From Craterostigma plantagineum (taxonomy: Eukaryota; Streptophyta; Magnoliopsida; Lamiales; Linderniaceae), in the NCBI GenBank assembly GCA_027422505.1, contig JAPQWV010000300.1, positions 1-64,000 on the forward strand: 64,000 nucleotides of DNA, given 5' to 3'. A program made the position numbers and the translations under genes. Below, in pieces: positions 46,674 through 57,165 of the stretch. How positions within the stretch are numbered: position 1 is the first letter of the stretch; each line of letters opens with the position of its first letter. Under the pieces are notes generated by a model. It worked only from the letters and a program-made list of their open reading frames with translations, searched no databases and had not been told where the DNA came from.

Positions 46674-47018
46674 GCGTCCCCATTAACCACTTGGGCATCA
46701 ACCCAAGAAGAATAAATTTGACGCTTATTGGTAATCCATGGTCAACTTCCTTTCGTAGTACCCTACCCCCATGGGAATTCGAATCCCCGCTGCCTCCTTG
46801 CAAGAGAGATGTCCTAAACCGTTAGACGATGGGGGCCGACTTGCCCAACCGCCCTCATACTTTCATCGTAGTATGATCAATTTTTTGAAATTGTCAATAT
46901 AGCGGAATATTAGATCTGAGGGATCTTTCTATTTTTCAGAATTGTATAGAACTTTTGGTTTGGATTCATCTTTCATGAATGATTCATTAGAATCGACATT
47001 TTCTATATCTAAAATAGA
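46674..47018 (-). other. Plastid DNA insertion (trnY partial, trnE, spacer) in the CACTA element
   Basis: The minus strand reads plastid sequence from the trnE upstream spacer through trnE, the trnE-trnY spacer (GGTACTACGAAAGGAAGTTG, AAATTTATTCTTCTTGGG) and the first 31 bases of trnY (46704 down to 46674: GGGTTGATGCCCAAGTGG). Gene order and spacing match the plastid trnD-trnY-trnE cluster. Sequence on both sides is GC-rich nuclear CACTA DNA containing CCAGATCTGG- and GACCAGATCTGG-type words. The right edge (about 47018) is approximate. Confidence 0.85.
46764..46836 (-). pseudogene. trnE: Plastid-derived tRNA-Glu (trnE-UUC) relic
   Basis: 73 bases starting GCCCCCATCGTCTAACGG and ending CATGGGGGTA, the length of plastid trnE. 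Acceptor stem, T-arm (GGGGATTCGAATTCCC) and D-arm are recognisable. Changes from the usual plastid gene include the anticodon loop, CTTGCAA where CTTTCAA is expected, which alters the anticodon from TTC to TGC. It lies in nuclear transposon DNA and is unlikely to be functional. Confidence 0.85.
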
Positions 47019-47539
47019 TCGAGTAAGCTGGCCGTACGCCGTCGCATGCGCCGAGACCAGATCTGGTGCCGCCATGTCGTAGCCCATCACCACACCGGCC
47101 AATCCCCATAGCAGCTCCGGGGTCCACCCCACCACACCCAAATCTAACACAGCCCAACAGCACCAAATCTGTCACCGCCCAACACCACCACTCTCAGATC
47201 CGCCGCTACAACACCCGACCGCTACAACATCTGTCAGACTTAAGCAGCCGAGAAAAGAAGAAAAAGGAAAAGAACGAAGAAGAAAAAGAGAGAGAGAGAG
47301 GTGTCAGAGAACCTCTGCTTTTCTCAAGGCCGCCGTCTTCCTTGCTCTAATTCTTCGACCCTTAGCTGGGCAAGTTCGACGTTCTTCAGCTTTAGTTCTT
47401 CGTCCTTCGGAACCTTGGATTTTGCCTCTCTTGCTTCGCATTTTGTTTGTATGGTGGAATGAAAAGAGAGAAGGGATAATAAGATAAAAAGTAATTTGGG
47501 AGGGGTTGTAAAATTTCAGAATCCCGCCCCTTTTTCGTA

Positions 47540-48130
47540 AAACGCATGGGTGACGGGTAATAGCCAAAAAGTACGTAACTGTCGCCCAAACTCATTTAAA
47601 AAAAATAAAAAAACAAATAAAAAACGAAATTCAAAAAAAAAATTAAATGACATGGGCGACGGTTGCTACACAGCGACAGTCGCCCAAGCTCATCTTAAAA
47701 AACAAAAAAAAACGAAATAAATAAAATAGAAAGACATGGGCGACGGTTGCTACATAGCAACAGTCGCCCAAGCTCAACGTCAAAATAAAAAAAAAAGAAA
47801 TTTAGAAAAAAAATGAAAGACATGGGCGACGGTTGCTAAAAAGCAACAGTCGCCCAAGCTCATCGTAAAAATAAAATAAAAAAACAAAATTAAAAAAAAA
47901 ATAGAAAGACATGGGCGACGGTTGCTACACAGCAACAGTCGCCCAAGCTCATCTAAAGAAATAAAAAAAACGAAATTTAAAAAAAAAAACTAGAAAATGG
48001 CGACGATTGCGATGTTTATATTAAAAAATAAATTAAATAGTGTATAGGCGACGGTTATTGGTGAGGAAATCGTCGCCTGTGGGTTTGGCCAATTATAGGC
48101 GACGGTTCTAGCAAGGAAACCATCGCCTAT
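47540..48130. repeat. CACTA subterminal hairpin array
   Basis: Units of GGGCGACGGTTGCT followed by a short loop and AGCAACAGTCGCCC, four of them between 47653 and 47945 at about 85-bp spacing, with A-rich linkers. Diverged units lie at about 47546-47590, 48047-48080 and 48097-48130, and comparable ones in the left subterminal region (46322-46580). Subterminal repeats of CACTA elements usually bind the transposase; here most are also perfect or near-perfect hairpins. Confidence 0.85.
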
Positions 48131-48669
48131 GACGAACCAAAACTAAAGAAAACTACGAAAGTGCCATCGTTCCCCTAGGCGATGGTTTTGGAAGTACCGC
48201 CGTCGAAGGTCCCGTCCCGTCGCCTATATATCATTTCTGCTAGGGATGGCCGTGTAGGTGAACAGTAACCACCATGGCAACTTTCGGTCTATCCACATGG
48301 CTTGACACATGGCCGTGTAGGTAAACATTAACCACCAACATAGTCGTGTCTATGCCGTGTTGGTGTCGGATTTTGACATCTTTTTTCGTCCAAAACATTA
48401 TGTTATGATCATGGAACCTTGATAACTTTATCTTAGGTCATGGGGGTTAGGTTTTGGAAGCTAATCACATTGTATAATGGGTGATTTCAGCCTAGGCCTA
48501 CATTTCGAGGGTTGAAAATAAATATCAAGGCTTAGAATTTCGTGGCTTAAGTTATTATTACTCAAACTTTGAGTTTGGGAGAAAATACTAAGTGTTTTCA
48601 AGTTCAAAGCTTGAAAACTTAAATGTGAGTGAGTTTGAGAAATCACCTACCCTACTTCTCTATAAACCT

Positions 48670-50270
48670 TCTCTTGGGTTTGCAAACACGTGAGGGTGAG
48701 CGTGGACGAACACGTGAGGGTGCCTTCAGTTGGAGAAATTCTAGCCCGGATACGGTATGGGTGGTGTGTCCCCGGCAACTCCACCTCGAGCCTATAACTC
48801 CTAGTCCCAACACTAAGCTCCACCATAGCAGCCCAAACACGCGCCACAACAACATACCAGAACCAGCCCCCGTCGCTTCAGGAATTTTCAGATTCAATCG
48901 TAATTCCTCTCGCAGCTTCAATCGATGCTCCACCTCGATTCGAAGTCCAGCTCTGTTGGTCATCAAGCTCCCTTAGGAGCTTCGTGCCTCGAAAGAGACT
49001 TTGTCGAGCCCAAGCGAGATTGAAATCTCCCACTTGGAACCAACTCGGGCTTTCGAGTTCTCAACCTTCGTCTCCTTCGAAGATTCTCCTTTCGCAGCTT
49101 CGAGACCCTCTCTCCGGCCCATTCACAGCTGTTCGTTTCTTTTCTCTTGGCCTTCATCAAGCTTATGAACCACTCCATTTCTTTTTACTTCATCGGTGTG
49201 GGAGTCTTGGGTTTGCAACCCAACAATCCTCCCCTCAAACTTAAGACCACCCAACGGGCCTCCCCTTCGACGATTATCTGCACCAAGCGCTTCTCTGCAA
49301 TCACTGCACCAAGCGCTTCCCACCGCAGATTCACCAATCGTCCTTACAAGGGGTCGGGGACACACCACCCACACCATATCCGGACTAGAATTTTTCCGTC
49401 TGAAGGCACCCTCACGCCTTCGTCCACGCTCACCGCACCATGTATGAATTTTTTTACGGCCCAATTACAGCCCAAACCCGAGCCCATATAAGTTTGTGGG
49501 GTTCCTCTCTAAAATCAATTGGCAATAGAGGGAGTGAACCCACAAGCTTATAAATCCACTTATTTCTTTGTAATCTTTCGGTGTGGGACATTGGGTTTGT
49601 ACACCCAACAATCCTCCCCTCAAACTCAAGGCCACACACCGGGCCTCCCCTTCGATGATTATCTGCACCAACGCTTCTACCGCAACTGCACCAAGCGCTT
49701 TTTTCAGCGTAGATTCACCAATTGTCCTCCAAGGGCCGGGGACACACCACCCACACCGTATCCGAGCTAGAATTTTCTCCATCTGAAGGCACCCTCACGT
49801 GTCCGTCCACGCTCACCGCACCAATTTTTGATCTACGACCGCCGATCGACTCGCAATTAACCTGTGATTATGTGTGTGTGCTTCGATCTAACCTAATCGA
49901 GCAATCGCAGCTCGAATCATTCGAAAGCAGCAGGGCTTCACCTTATTATTCTGATCCACGCATCAGCGGCGTTGTACTTCACGCTGCAGCACTTGTACCG
50001 TGCAGTTACCATTTACAAACACGCCATTATAAGTGGAATGACAACTCTTCATTCCAGCCCTTCGATCATTCTTGGTGCCATATCCAACGGTCCAGATTAA
50101 ATGCCTAGATGTTTAAGTTTCAGTCACCAGATCTAGCGCGAATCATCCAAGGGCTCACATTTAATCTGGTAGTTCAGCTGGAAAATTAATCCCCAACGGC
50201 AGTGATCGTTCGTGCTACTTTCCGGCCATTTACCGGCTTGTCTCCGGCGAGTTTAGGCTCGATTTTCTCA
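48670..50270. repeat. Composite repeat insertion in the family C 3' LTR
   Basis: Family C LTR sequence stops after CTCTATAAACCTTC and resumes near CTCAACACCTTCC. Inside are two direct repeats of about 250-330 bp (about 49190-49450 and 49570-49815), each with CCCAACAATCCTCCCCTCAAAC, AGATTCACCAAT and GGGGACACACCACCCACACC landmarks. A third copy of the last part occurs inverted at about 48690-48780. On the minus strand TTGAGGGGAGGATTGTTGGG looks like a polypurine tract plus LTR start, twice, so this may be minus-strand LTR-element debris. The tail (49830-50270) is unidentified. No coding homology is visible. Confidence 0.6.
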
Positions 50271-50545
50271 ACACCTTCCATCACTCACTAGCCATCCTCA
50301 AGGAGGTTTTCGTCGTGGGTACGTCTAACGGGTCGCGTGACACTCCTTGCTTGCGGTCGGTACGTCAGCTACCGAGGGATCGTCGCTCCAAGGGTAACTC
50401 CTCATAACCTTATTATATGCTTAAGTGTCGTACTTGTTCTTTATATACCGAGTACATCCGGGGGCTCGAGGGGTAACCTCCGGTAAAAATTTTAAATTCC
50501 GCTGCGCCTAGGCTTACGTCATGGTGCACCCGCGGTTCCCCAACA

Positions 50546-51900
50546 TCATTCACATCAACCACTTTCTCATCTACCTTCTCAGTCTCATTGACCTGCTCAT
50601 TAACCTTCTCAGTTTCATTGACTTTCTCATCGAATTTCTCATTCTCATTGACCTGCTCATCGACCTTCTCATCATCCAACAACCCATTGGATGCATCAGC
50701 CACCTTCTCAGATGCATCGTCCACCTTCACATCGGCCGCCTTCTCAGATGCATCCTCTGTCATATCAAATTCCTCATCCATTGTCTTCTCATCAACGTCA
50801 ACTCCATCGACCCACGTTAGGCTTGCGGGAACGAGAGGTGCATGTTAACCTCTTCCTTGAGAGGTAGAAGGGGGTGATCAACTTCATTAGGCTTCAACTT
50901 CTCGATAGATTCCAAGAATTTATCTTCACTGGGTCGACTTGATGGGTTCACCCACCTAGTGAGCCGAGGAACACCGTCCACCGACTGCCACTTACCTAAC
51001 GTGGGTGCATGCTCGTACATCCATACCTGAAAAGGGGCAAAGAATTACATTAAGCGATGAATAAGAAAGAAAGAGAATAGCATTACTTAAAAGCAGAGAA
51101 GAAGACTTAATAACAAGCCAAGTGTGCACCCTTCAATGTACGCCGGCCTTTACAAAACCGATCGTACAAGCGAATGATCTGCCGGCCCCCACGCTAAATT
51201 ATCAATACATTGCAGACGCTCAACGTAAGATGCAAGAAATTCGGGGAGAAAGTAGCTCGGTGTGGAAAACAAATACAATACACACTAAGAGGATACACAT
51301 CCGACTGGAATCCTCCAAACTGACCGTACAAACCGACCTTTTAATTCTATCAGTTTCTTAGTGACATCGTCCCAACATAATCGACTAAAGGTTCGATTGG
51401 GAAAACAACGCTTCACAAATCCTACTTCAGTCCCAGATTTATGTGGCAAATCAACAAACTGCCATTCCGCTCTAAGACCCAGAAAGACCAAAAACTCTTT
51501 TACAGAAAACGGATCCAAATTATCTTCTCCGAACCTGAAAGTCGTGGTATCTCCACTTAGTCGATTAAGCAAACCTTTTAACCTACCACCGGGGATTTCA
51601 TGTTGGTTTAGCCGCAGGAATGCCGCGAACAACATTCTTTCCACGCCTGTAAATGCTCTTCGCTTGCTCCTTTCAGAATCTTTATCATACTCTTTAGGAA
51701 GAACTTGGGTTGGCATGACTTCTTATGCCCTCGACGTCGTTCACTCGATTCATCGACTTTCTTCTTCCCAGCAACTTTCTTTTCCTTCTTCCGGCCACTA
51801 ACTCGGCGATCGACGCCGTTCTTCTTCCTAACAACCTTCTTCCTTAGTGATTGACGAGGTTCTTCTTCAAAGCCATCGCAAGATTCGTCGATGAAGTGTC
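50546..51900 (-). pseudogene. Unidentified gene fragment (basic N terminus, possible DUF1985-like core, acidic repeats)
   Basis: Minus-strand pieces in order: a basic stretch near 51870-51725 (SLRKKVVRKKNG, GRKKEKKVAGKKK, nuclear-signal-like), a frame change, a 143-residue open frame 51716-51285 (RAFTGVERMLFAAFLRLNQH, VKEFLVFLGLRAEWQFVDLP), an intron-like gap, then VWMYEHAPTLGKWQSVDGVP and RLTRWVN (51020-50930), and an acidic repeat (VNETEKVDEKV-type, about 50760-50546). The YEH.P.LGK...PRLTRW phrase resembles DUF1985-type domains found with Ulp1-like proteins in plant Mutator-related elements; this is tentative. The frame runs into the family C LTR at 50545, so the 3' end is cut or displaced. 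Confidence 0.45.
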
Positions 51901-52314
51901 GAAATTTGTCGGGTTTCGTCGATTAAGGGTTCAAATCGGTAGAAAATTCGTCGGGTTTTCTCGATGAAGGGGAAATCTAGTTTTAGGGTTTATGGTACTG
52001 GAAATTGATTTTTTTGTCTCATTTCGTGTCTTAATTGGTATATACCATAAAATTTACAAATCATTTAGTAATAGCACTTCAATCTTAATAAATACCACTA
52101 AAATAGATTTATATACTACTTTATAATACGTGAAGATTTAGGTCTAAAAAGTTTGATATAATAGAAAGAAAAAATCATTGAGCCATACCATCGGCAGAAA
52201 TCACTTTCGTAACACACACAATAGGTGCGATTTACACACACATAGGCGATTTTTACCGAGAGGCACTGTTCCATTGCACAACCATCTTCTTCTCCGGTGG
52301 AAATCACCGCGGCC

Positions 52315-53624
52315 ATGGCCAAGAAGAAGCGGGTAACAAAGCGGAGTCCCTCAACGCCTGAAATGGGGATGACAAATACTGGCGATCTGAAGAGGAACGA
52401 ACTAAATACACCGAAAAATGATACAACACCAAATGAAACCACACTTGAACACATCACGCGAATGATTGGGCAGTACATCGATAGCTCTGTCGGGGGACAG
52501 GGGGGCAAAGAGGGGTTGAGTACCCTGGAGCATACATTGAGGGAACTAACTGGGAGGCAAGTATGTACTGACGGAAGAGGAGGAAGCTGTAGAGAACATA
52601 GCAAAAAAATTTGGGAACAGTTCGATATATCGAAGTTAAGAAATGCGGGGACGAAACTGGAATTTGTTGAACCAGTGGTGACTAAAGGAGTGGAAATGGG
52701 ACAAATCGAGATGGATGACATCTATGGGGAAATACAATATTGGAACACAACATTGGTTTGCTATGTTTTGGGCTCAAACCCCCATTCTCAGTGATGAATG
52801 GATTCCTGAACCGTATGTGGAAGAAACATGGAATTCAGAAGGTATTGCAGGTTCGAGCAGGGCTGTTTTTGGCTAAGTTTGAGTCTATGGAGATTCGGGA
52901 TAGAGTGCTTCAGGAGGAGGTGCTACAATTTGATAAAAAGCCGGTTATCTTAGCTCCTTGGACTCCAAACACACAGTTCAAGAAGGGGGATGTGGACAAA
53001 GTACCCAAATGGATCCAATTACCTCACCTAGAACTAAAATATTGGGGATCGAAGAGCTTGAGCAAGATAGCTAGTATTGTGGGGAACCCTATTATGGCGG
53101 ATGGGGTCACAGAAAGGAAGGAAAGAATACAATATGCGAGAGTACTTGTTGAAGTTGAGCTTAAGAATGAATTAAAGGAATCCATTGCCTTCATCAATGA
53201 ACATGGCCAATTCTGTGAACAAAGGGTTGTATATGAATGGAAACCAACTAAATGTGGGCAATGTGGAATGTATGGGCATGAAACGGCAGTGTGTGGGAGA
53301 GCCGAGGGTAAGAAAGAATGGGGGGTAAAGCAACAGAAAGACCCGGGGGACGACACTTCTGAAGAACCATTACGAGACAAGACCAGGACACAAAATGAAC
53401 AGAATAAGGGACAGGGGTCCAAACCAGTTGAAGAAGTTTATGTGCATCAGGAATTGGTGAGGTCAGAGCAGGAGACCCAAGAGGGTTCTGGGAAATCTGA
53501 AGAATGGATTGTACAGGGAAGGAAGAGATCACTCAAAGACCAAGGCAAACTGGGAATGGGAATAATATGCGAGAAAATAGTAAGGATTCCAACCCCCCTA
53601 TACAGGGGATTGGACATTCCCCTC
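52315..53624 (+). pseudogene. LINE ORF1 (DUF4283 and CCHC zinc knuckle)
   Basis: The first ATG in context (52315) opens MAKKKRVTKRSPSTPEMG, a basic N terminus. After a low-complexity region comes the RNA-binding-like DUF4283 domain: WNTTLVCYVLG, a one-base frameshift near 52770, then PPFSVMNGFLNRMWKKHG, VLQVRAGLFLAKFES and VPKWIQLPHLELKYWG. The knuckle CGQCGMYGHETAVC (C-X2-C-X4-H-X4-C) sits at 53254-53295. ORF1 proteins bind LINE RNA to form the transposition particle. The frame continues into the start of ORF2 without a stop. Confidence 0.85.
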
Positions 53625-56600
53625 ATGGATAGATACCTTGTGTGGAATGTGAGGGGTATGAACACCCCTCACAAACAGGCTGAGAACAGTCTGTTATGTC
53701 ACAAATTACAGATAGGTCTAGCTTGTTTGGTTGAAACAAAAATAAAGAGGAATAATATGGAAATGATTACGGATAGGTGTTTTAGAGGGTGGAGCCATAT
53801 AGATAACTTAGATACTTACCCCAATGGGAGAATAGTGGTAGTATGGCAGAATGACTGGCAGGTGAATGTTATCAAGAAAACGGACCAAATGATTCATACT
53901 AGAATCACTGGACAAGGTGGGGATTTCCGATGACTTTGGTATACGGCCATAACAGTAGTACCAAGAGACTGGAACTGTGGGAAGACATTAGAGGAGTTAA
54001 GCAGGATCAGTGTCCTTGGGTAATCTGGGGGGATTTTAACAATGTGATGAATGTGGGAGATAGAATAGGTGGCACATGTATTGGCTACTGAGACTCAAGA
54101 ATTTAGAGAGTGTATTAGGGACTGTGAATTGGAGGAGATGCATAGGAAAGGGAATAAGTTCACGTGGACAAATAAACAAGATAAAGAGAATAGAATTTGG
54201 AGTAAGATTGATTGGGTTTTTGTTAACATTCCGTGGGCTGAAAAATACTGTGACAAAGAGGCACATGTATTAGAGGAAGGTATTTCAGACCACACACCTA
54301 TACTAATCAGGAAAGTAGGGGCTCAATGGCATACCAAACAGAGTTTTAAATTCCAAAATATGTGGGTCGATGCACCACAGTTCATGGGGCGGGTTGCAGA
54401 CACATGGAAAGGGAGATATGAGGGAGGTGCTGAATGGAGTGTGGTTACTAAATTGAGGAAACTGAAGGGTTCTCTTAGGGAGTTAAATAGAACATGCTTC
54501 CCAGACATTATCAACTCAATGGAAAGGAGTAGGCAAAAACTGCACACAGCTCAAGAGCTTCTTCATGGAGATCCTCTAAATGGAATGTTGATACAGGAAG
54601 AGGAGTGTGCTTCTGAATTTGAGAAGTTGAATATGGCTGCAACCAAGTTCCTTGCACAGAAAGCCAAAACTATATGGTTACAACATGGTGATAGGAACAC
54701 TAGGTATTTCCATGCAGTTGTTAAGAAGAGGAGAATCAGGAATAGGATCTCATCCATATACAATGAGGAAGGGGAGCTCATTGAACAACCTGAGGGCATT
54801 GCAGCGCATTTTGTAGAGTATTATGAAGGTATATTGGGCACGAAAATGGACCAGATTCAGGAGATTGATGATGCTGTTATCAGACAAGGCAGAACGCTAA
54901 GTGTGGAGGAGCAGATGGAGCTGATTAAACCTTTCAGCAATGCAGAGGTAAAAAAGGCAATGTTTTCCATACCTAGTGAGAAAGCTCCGGGACCGGACGG
55001 ATACAACAGTGAGTTCTATAAGAAGGCATGGCGGGTGGTAGGTGAGGAGGTTACTCAGGGGGTGCAGAATTTTTTCATGACAGGTCAACTGCTGAAAACA
55101 TTCAATAAAACACAATCACTTTGATTCCCAAAGTTGAACATCCTAACTGTGCGAAGGACTATCGACCTATATCGTGTTGTAACACGATATATAAATGCAT
55201 ATCCAAGTTGATATGCTCCAGAATTAGGTCAGTCTTGCCTCGGCTAGTGCAAGATAACCAGGGAGCATTTGTGCCTGGTAGGTCCATTGCCCATAATATA
55301 CTTCTAACTCAGGAACTGTTAAGGCTGTACAGAAGAGGGAATGCATCCCCGAGATGTTTGTTGAAGGTGGACCTCAAGAAGGCTTATGACATGATAGAAT
55401 GGAAATTTCTTATGACATTGCTGCAAGGACTCAGGTTCCCTGCTAGGATGGTTGCGTGGATTGAGGAATGCATAAGTAAGGTGACTTATCAAATCTCTAT
55501 CAATGGTGGGCTGGAAGGAAACATTAAAGGAGTCAGGGGGATTAGGCAAGGGGACCCAATGTCACCCCTGTTGTTTGTATTGGTAATGGAATATCTGACC
55601 AGGCAGCTCAAACTTGTTGCAGCTGGGGGTGAGTTTAAATACCGTCCTTTATGTAAACAGTTGGGAATCATTAATCTGTGCTTTGCAGATGATCTCATAA
55701 TACTTTGCAAAGCTGAGAGAAGATCAATGTACTTGATTAGTGAGAGCCTGCATCAGTTTCACTACACAACTGGGTTGGAAGCAAACAACACCAAGTCACA
55801 CATTTATCTTGCGGGTGTTTCTGGAAGTGCAAGGCAGGAAATGATTGGACTGATAGGATATGCCGAAGGTTTGTTTCCCATGAGATATCTGGGGGTACCC
55901 ATATCACCTACTAAATGGAGTCGGATGGATTGTCAAGAATTGGTGGATAAAATTATGAAGAGGATCAACTGTTGGACAACTAGGAATTTGTCCTATGCGG
56001 GCAGATGTTGTCTCATTAATGCTGTTTTGCTATCCATGCATGGATACTGGGGATCAATTTTTGTATTGCCTAGAAGTGTTGTAAAACTGGTAGATCAACG
56101 GTGTAGAGAATTCTTGTGGGGAAGAACCGAAAAGGGCAGAAGCAGAGCTTTGGTGGCTTGGGACTTGGTATGCAGAAGAAAGAGTTGCGGGGGACTAAAT
56201 ATTAAAAATTGTGGTGATTGGAATTATGCATGTGTTGGGAGGTTGATGTGGGACATTGCCGGGAAAAAAGATTGTTTGTGGATTAGATGGTTGGATGGTG
56301 TGTACTTGAGAGGTGAGGAATTCTGGACCTACACTGTGCCTAGTGATTGTAGTTGGACATGGAGGAAGCTTAACAGGGTTAAAGTGTTATTCAGACAAGG
56401 TGTAGTACAAGGAAGGTGGATAGCTACAGCTCATAGCCAATATACTGTATCCTCGGCTTATCACTGGCTGGCTAGGAACAGAGAGGGGAAGTTTGATCTA
56501 GCTGCAGCCATATGGAATAGATGGTCTGTGCCAAAGCATGCGGTTGTGCTGTGGCTGGTATGTCATGGAAAGATACAGACCAGAGATCGCCTTCTGAGAT

Positions 56601-57001
56601 GGGGAATGGCAGTCACTGATGTCCACTGCCTACTCTGTAGATCAAATGAGGAAACCATCCAACATATTTTCATGATGTGTAGGTACAGCAAAGGGATCAA
56701 GGATGGGGTGCAGGGATGGATTAATTATCATATTCCTGACGATTTTGAGGGTATGAAGTGAATCATGAAACAACTGGGCAAGAGAAAACACATGATATGT
56801 AAGTTGAAGATTATGGTAATCGCAACCATGATCTACATAATTTGGAACGAACGAAACAGAAGACTCCACGGAGATGCTGCTAGGTCTAAAGAGGCTCTGG
56901 TGAGTATGATTAAGAGGACTGCTATAGATCAAATTAATAGCTTGAAGATTAATACACCAAGACGGGACGTGCAAGATTTCATACACAAGCTTAGAATGTA
57001 G
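53625..57001 (+). pseudogene. LINE ORF2 (endonuclease, reverse transcriptase, zf-RVT), broken
   Basis: ATG at 53625 opens MDRYLVWNVRGMNTP, the start of the APE-type endonuclease, which nicks target DNA; WVIWGDFNNVMN and GISDHTPILI mark its later catalytic motifs. RT: EKAPGPDGYNSEFYKKAW, FVPGRSIAHNILLTQE, LKVDLKKAYDMIEW, GIRQGDPMSPLLFVL and NLCFADDLIIL, with the catalytic Asp pair in FADD. C terminus: WNRWSVPKHAVVLWL and CLLCRSNEETIQHIFMMC (zf-RVT), then NERNRRLHGD. Lesions: one-base shifts near 53928, 54069 and 55122, and TGA at 56759-56761. Between these the frames are long (351 and 546 codons), so decay is modest. Confidence 0.88.
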
Positions 57002-57165
57002 TGATGTACATAGATGAGATGGGTAGGATATTGATTAAGTGAGCAACTGTAACACTTGGTTCTTGTGGTAATGATAACTCTTTACCAAAAAAAAAAAAGT
57101 TTGATGTAATTTCTGAAAAAATTAAGGATAAAAAAGTCTTTTGAATTCTGAATGGGTGTTATCCG

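Larger units (their letters stand above)
46283..48245. mobile_element. Non-autonomous CACTA (En/Spm) element
   Basis: 1963 bp starting CACTAATATAGAAAT and ending TTTCTGCTAGGG, the reverse complement of a CCCTAGCAGAAA end; the canonical TAGTG is changed at one base. A 3-bp direct repeat ATG flanks it (46280-46282 and 48246-48248), as CACTA elements make. Both subterminal regions are filled with GGGCGACGGT units, often paired as inverted repeats. No transposase is present. It sits in the family C 3' LTR, whose sequence continues across the insertion (GACACATG then GCCGTGTAGG). Confidence 0.9.
26029..50545 (+). mobile_element. Copia LTR retrotransposon family C, host of nested insertions
   Basis: Pieces in order: truncated 5' LTR (26029-27929), PBS, long leader, gag, zinc knuckle, protease, start of integrase to 31133, interruption by family B (31134-45236), a short rest of integrase, a large internal deletion, the end of RNase H, polypurine tract and 3' LTR (45627-50545). 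Removing the family B insertion and one AATCC copy rejoins integrase perfectly in frame (LDLI before the break, HSDVCGPFG after it). Both LTRs carry further insertions. All coding parts are broken, so it is old. Confidence 0.85.
45627..50545 (+). repeat. 3' LTR of family C with two large insertions
   Basis: Begins TGTTAGGAATGTGCC after the polypurine tract and ends CCCCAACA at 50545, matching the 5' LTR end at 27929. Inside lie a CACTA element (46283-48245) and a composite repeat insertion (about 48670-50270). Without these the LTR is about 1.35 kb. Shared landmarks with the 5' LTR include ATAACTTTATCTTAGGTCAT, CTAGCCATCCTCAAGGAGGT and GGTACGTCAGCTACCG. The sequence right of 50545 differs from that left of 26029, so no target duplication can be shown. 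Confidence 0.85.
52163..57097 (+). mobile_element. L1-type LINE, full length, mutated
   Basis: 4.9 kb ending in a 12-A tail at 57087-57098 and flanked by a 13-bp target duplication, AGTTTGATATAAT (52150-52162) and AGTTTGATGTAAT (57098-57110), one mismatch. It contains a 5' UTR of about 150 bp, ORF1 and ORF2, and a short 3' UTR. The duplication at the extreme 5' end shows it is not 5'-truncated, unlike most genomic LINEs. Several frameshifts show it is no longer autonomous. Confidence 0.92.

Noticed and set aside
46764..46836. Functional nuclear tRNA gene
   Set aside because: It is plastid trnE in plastid context (trnY partial next to it), has an altered anticodon loop, and lies inside a CACTA element.
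47066..47350. 94-residue plus-strand frame in the CACTA element
   Set aside because: Proline/serine-rich low-complexity translation at the edge of the plastid insertion; no transposase or captured-gene motif.
47640..47960. CRISPR-like array (regular repeats)
   Set aside because: Repeats are hairpins separated by A-rich, mutually similar linkers in a plant CACTA element; there are no unique spacers and no cas genes.
52116..52721. 201-residue minus-strand frame over LINE ORF1
   Set aside because: It is the antisense shadow of ORF1; the plus strand carries clear DUF4283 and zinc-knuckle signals.
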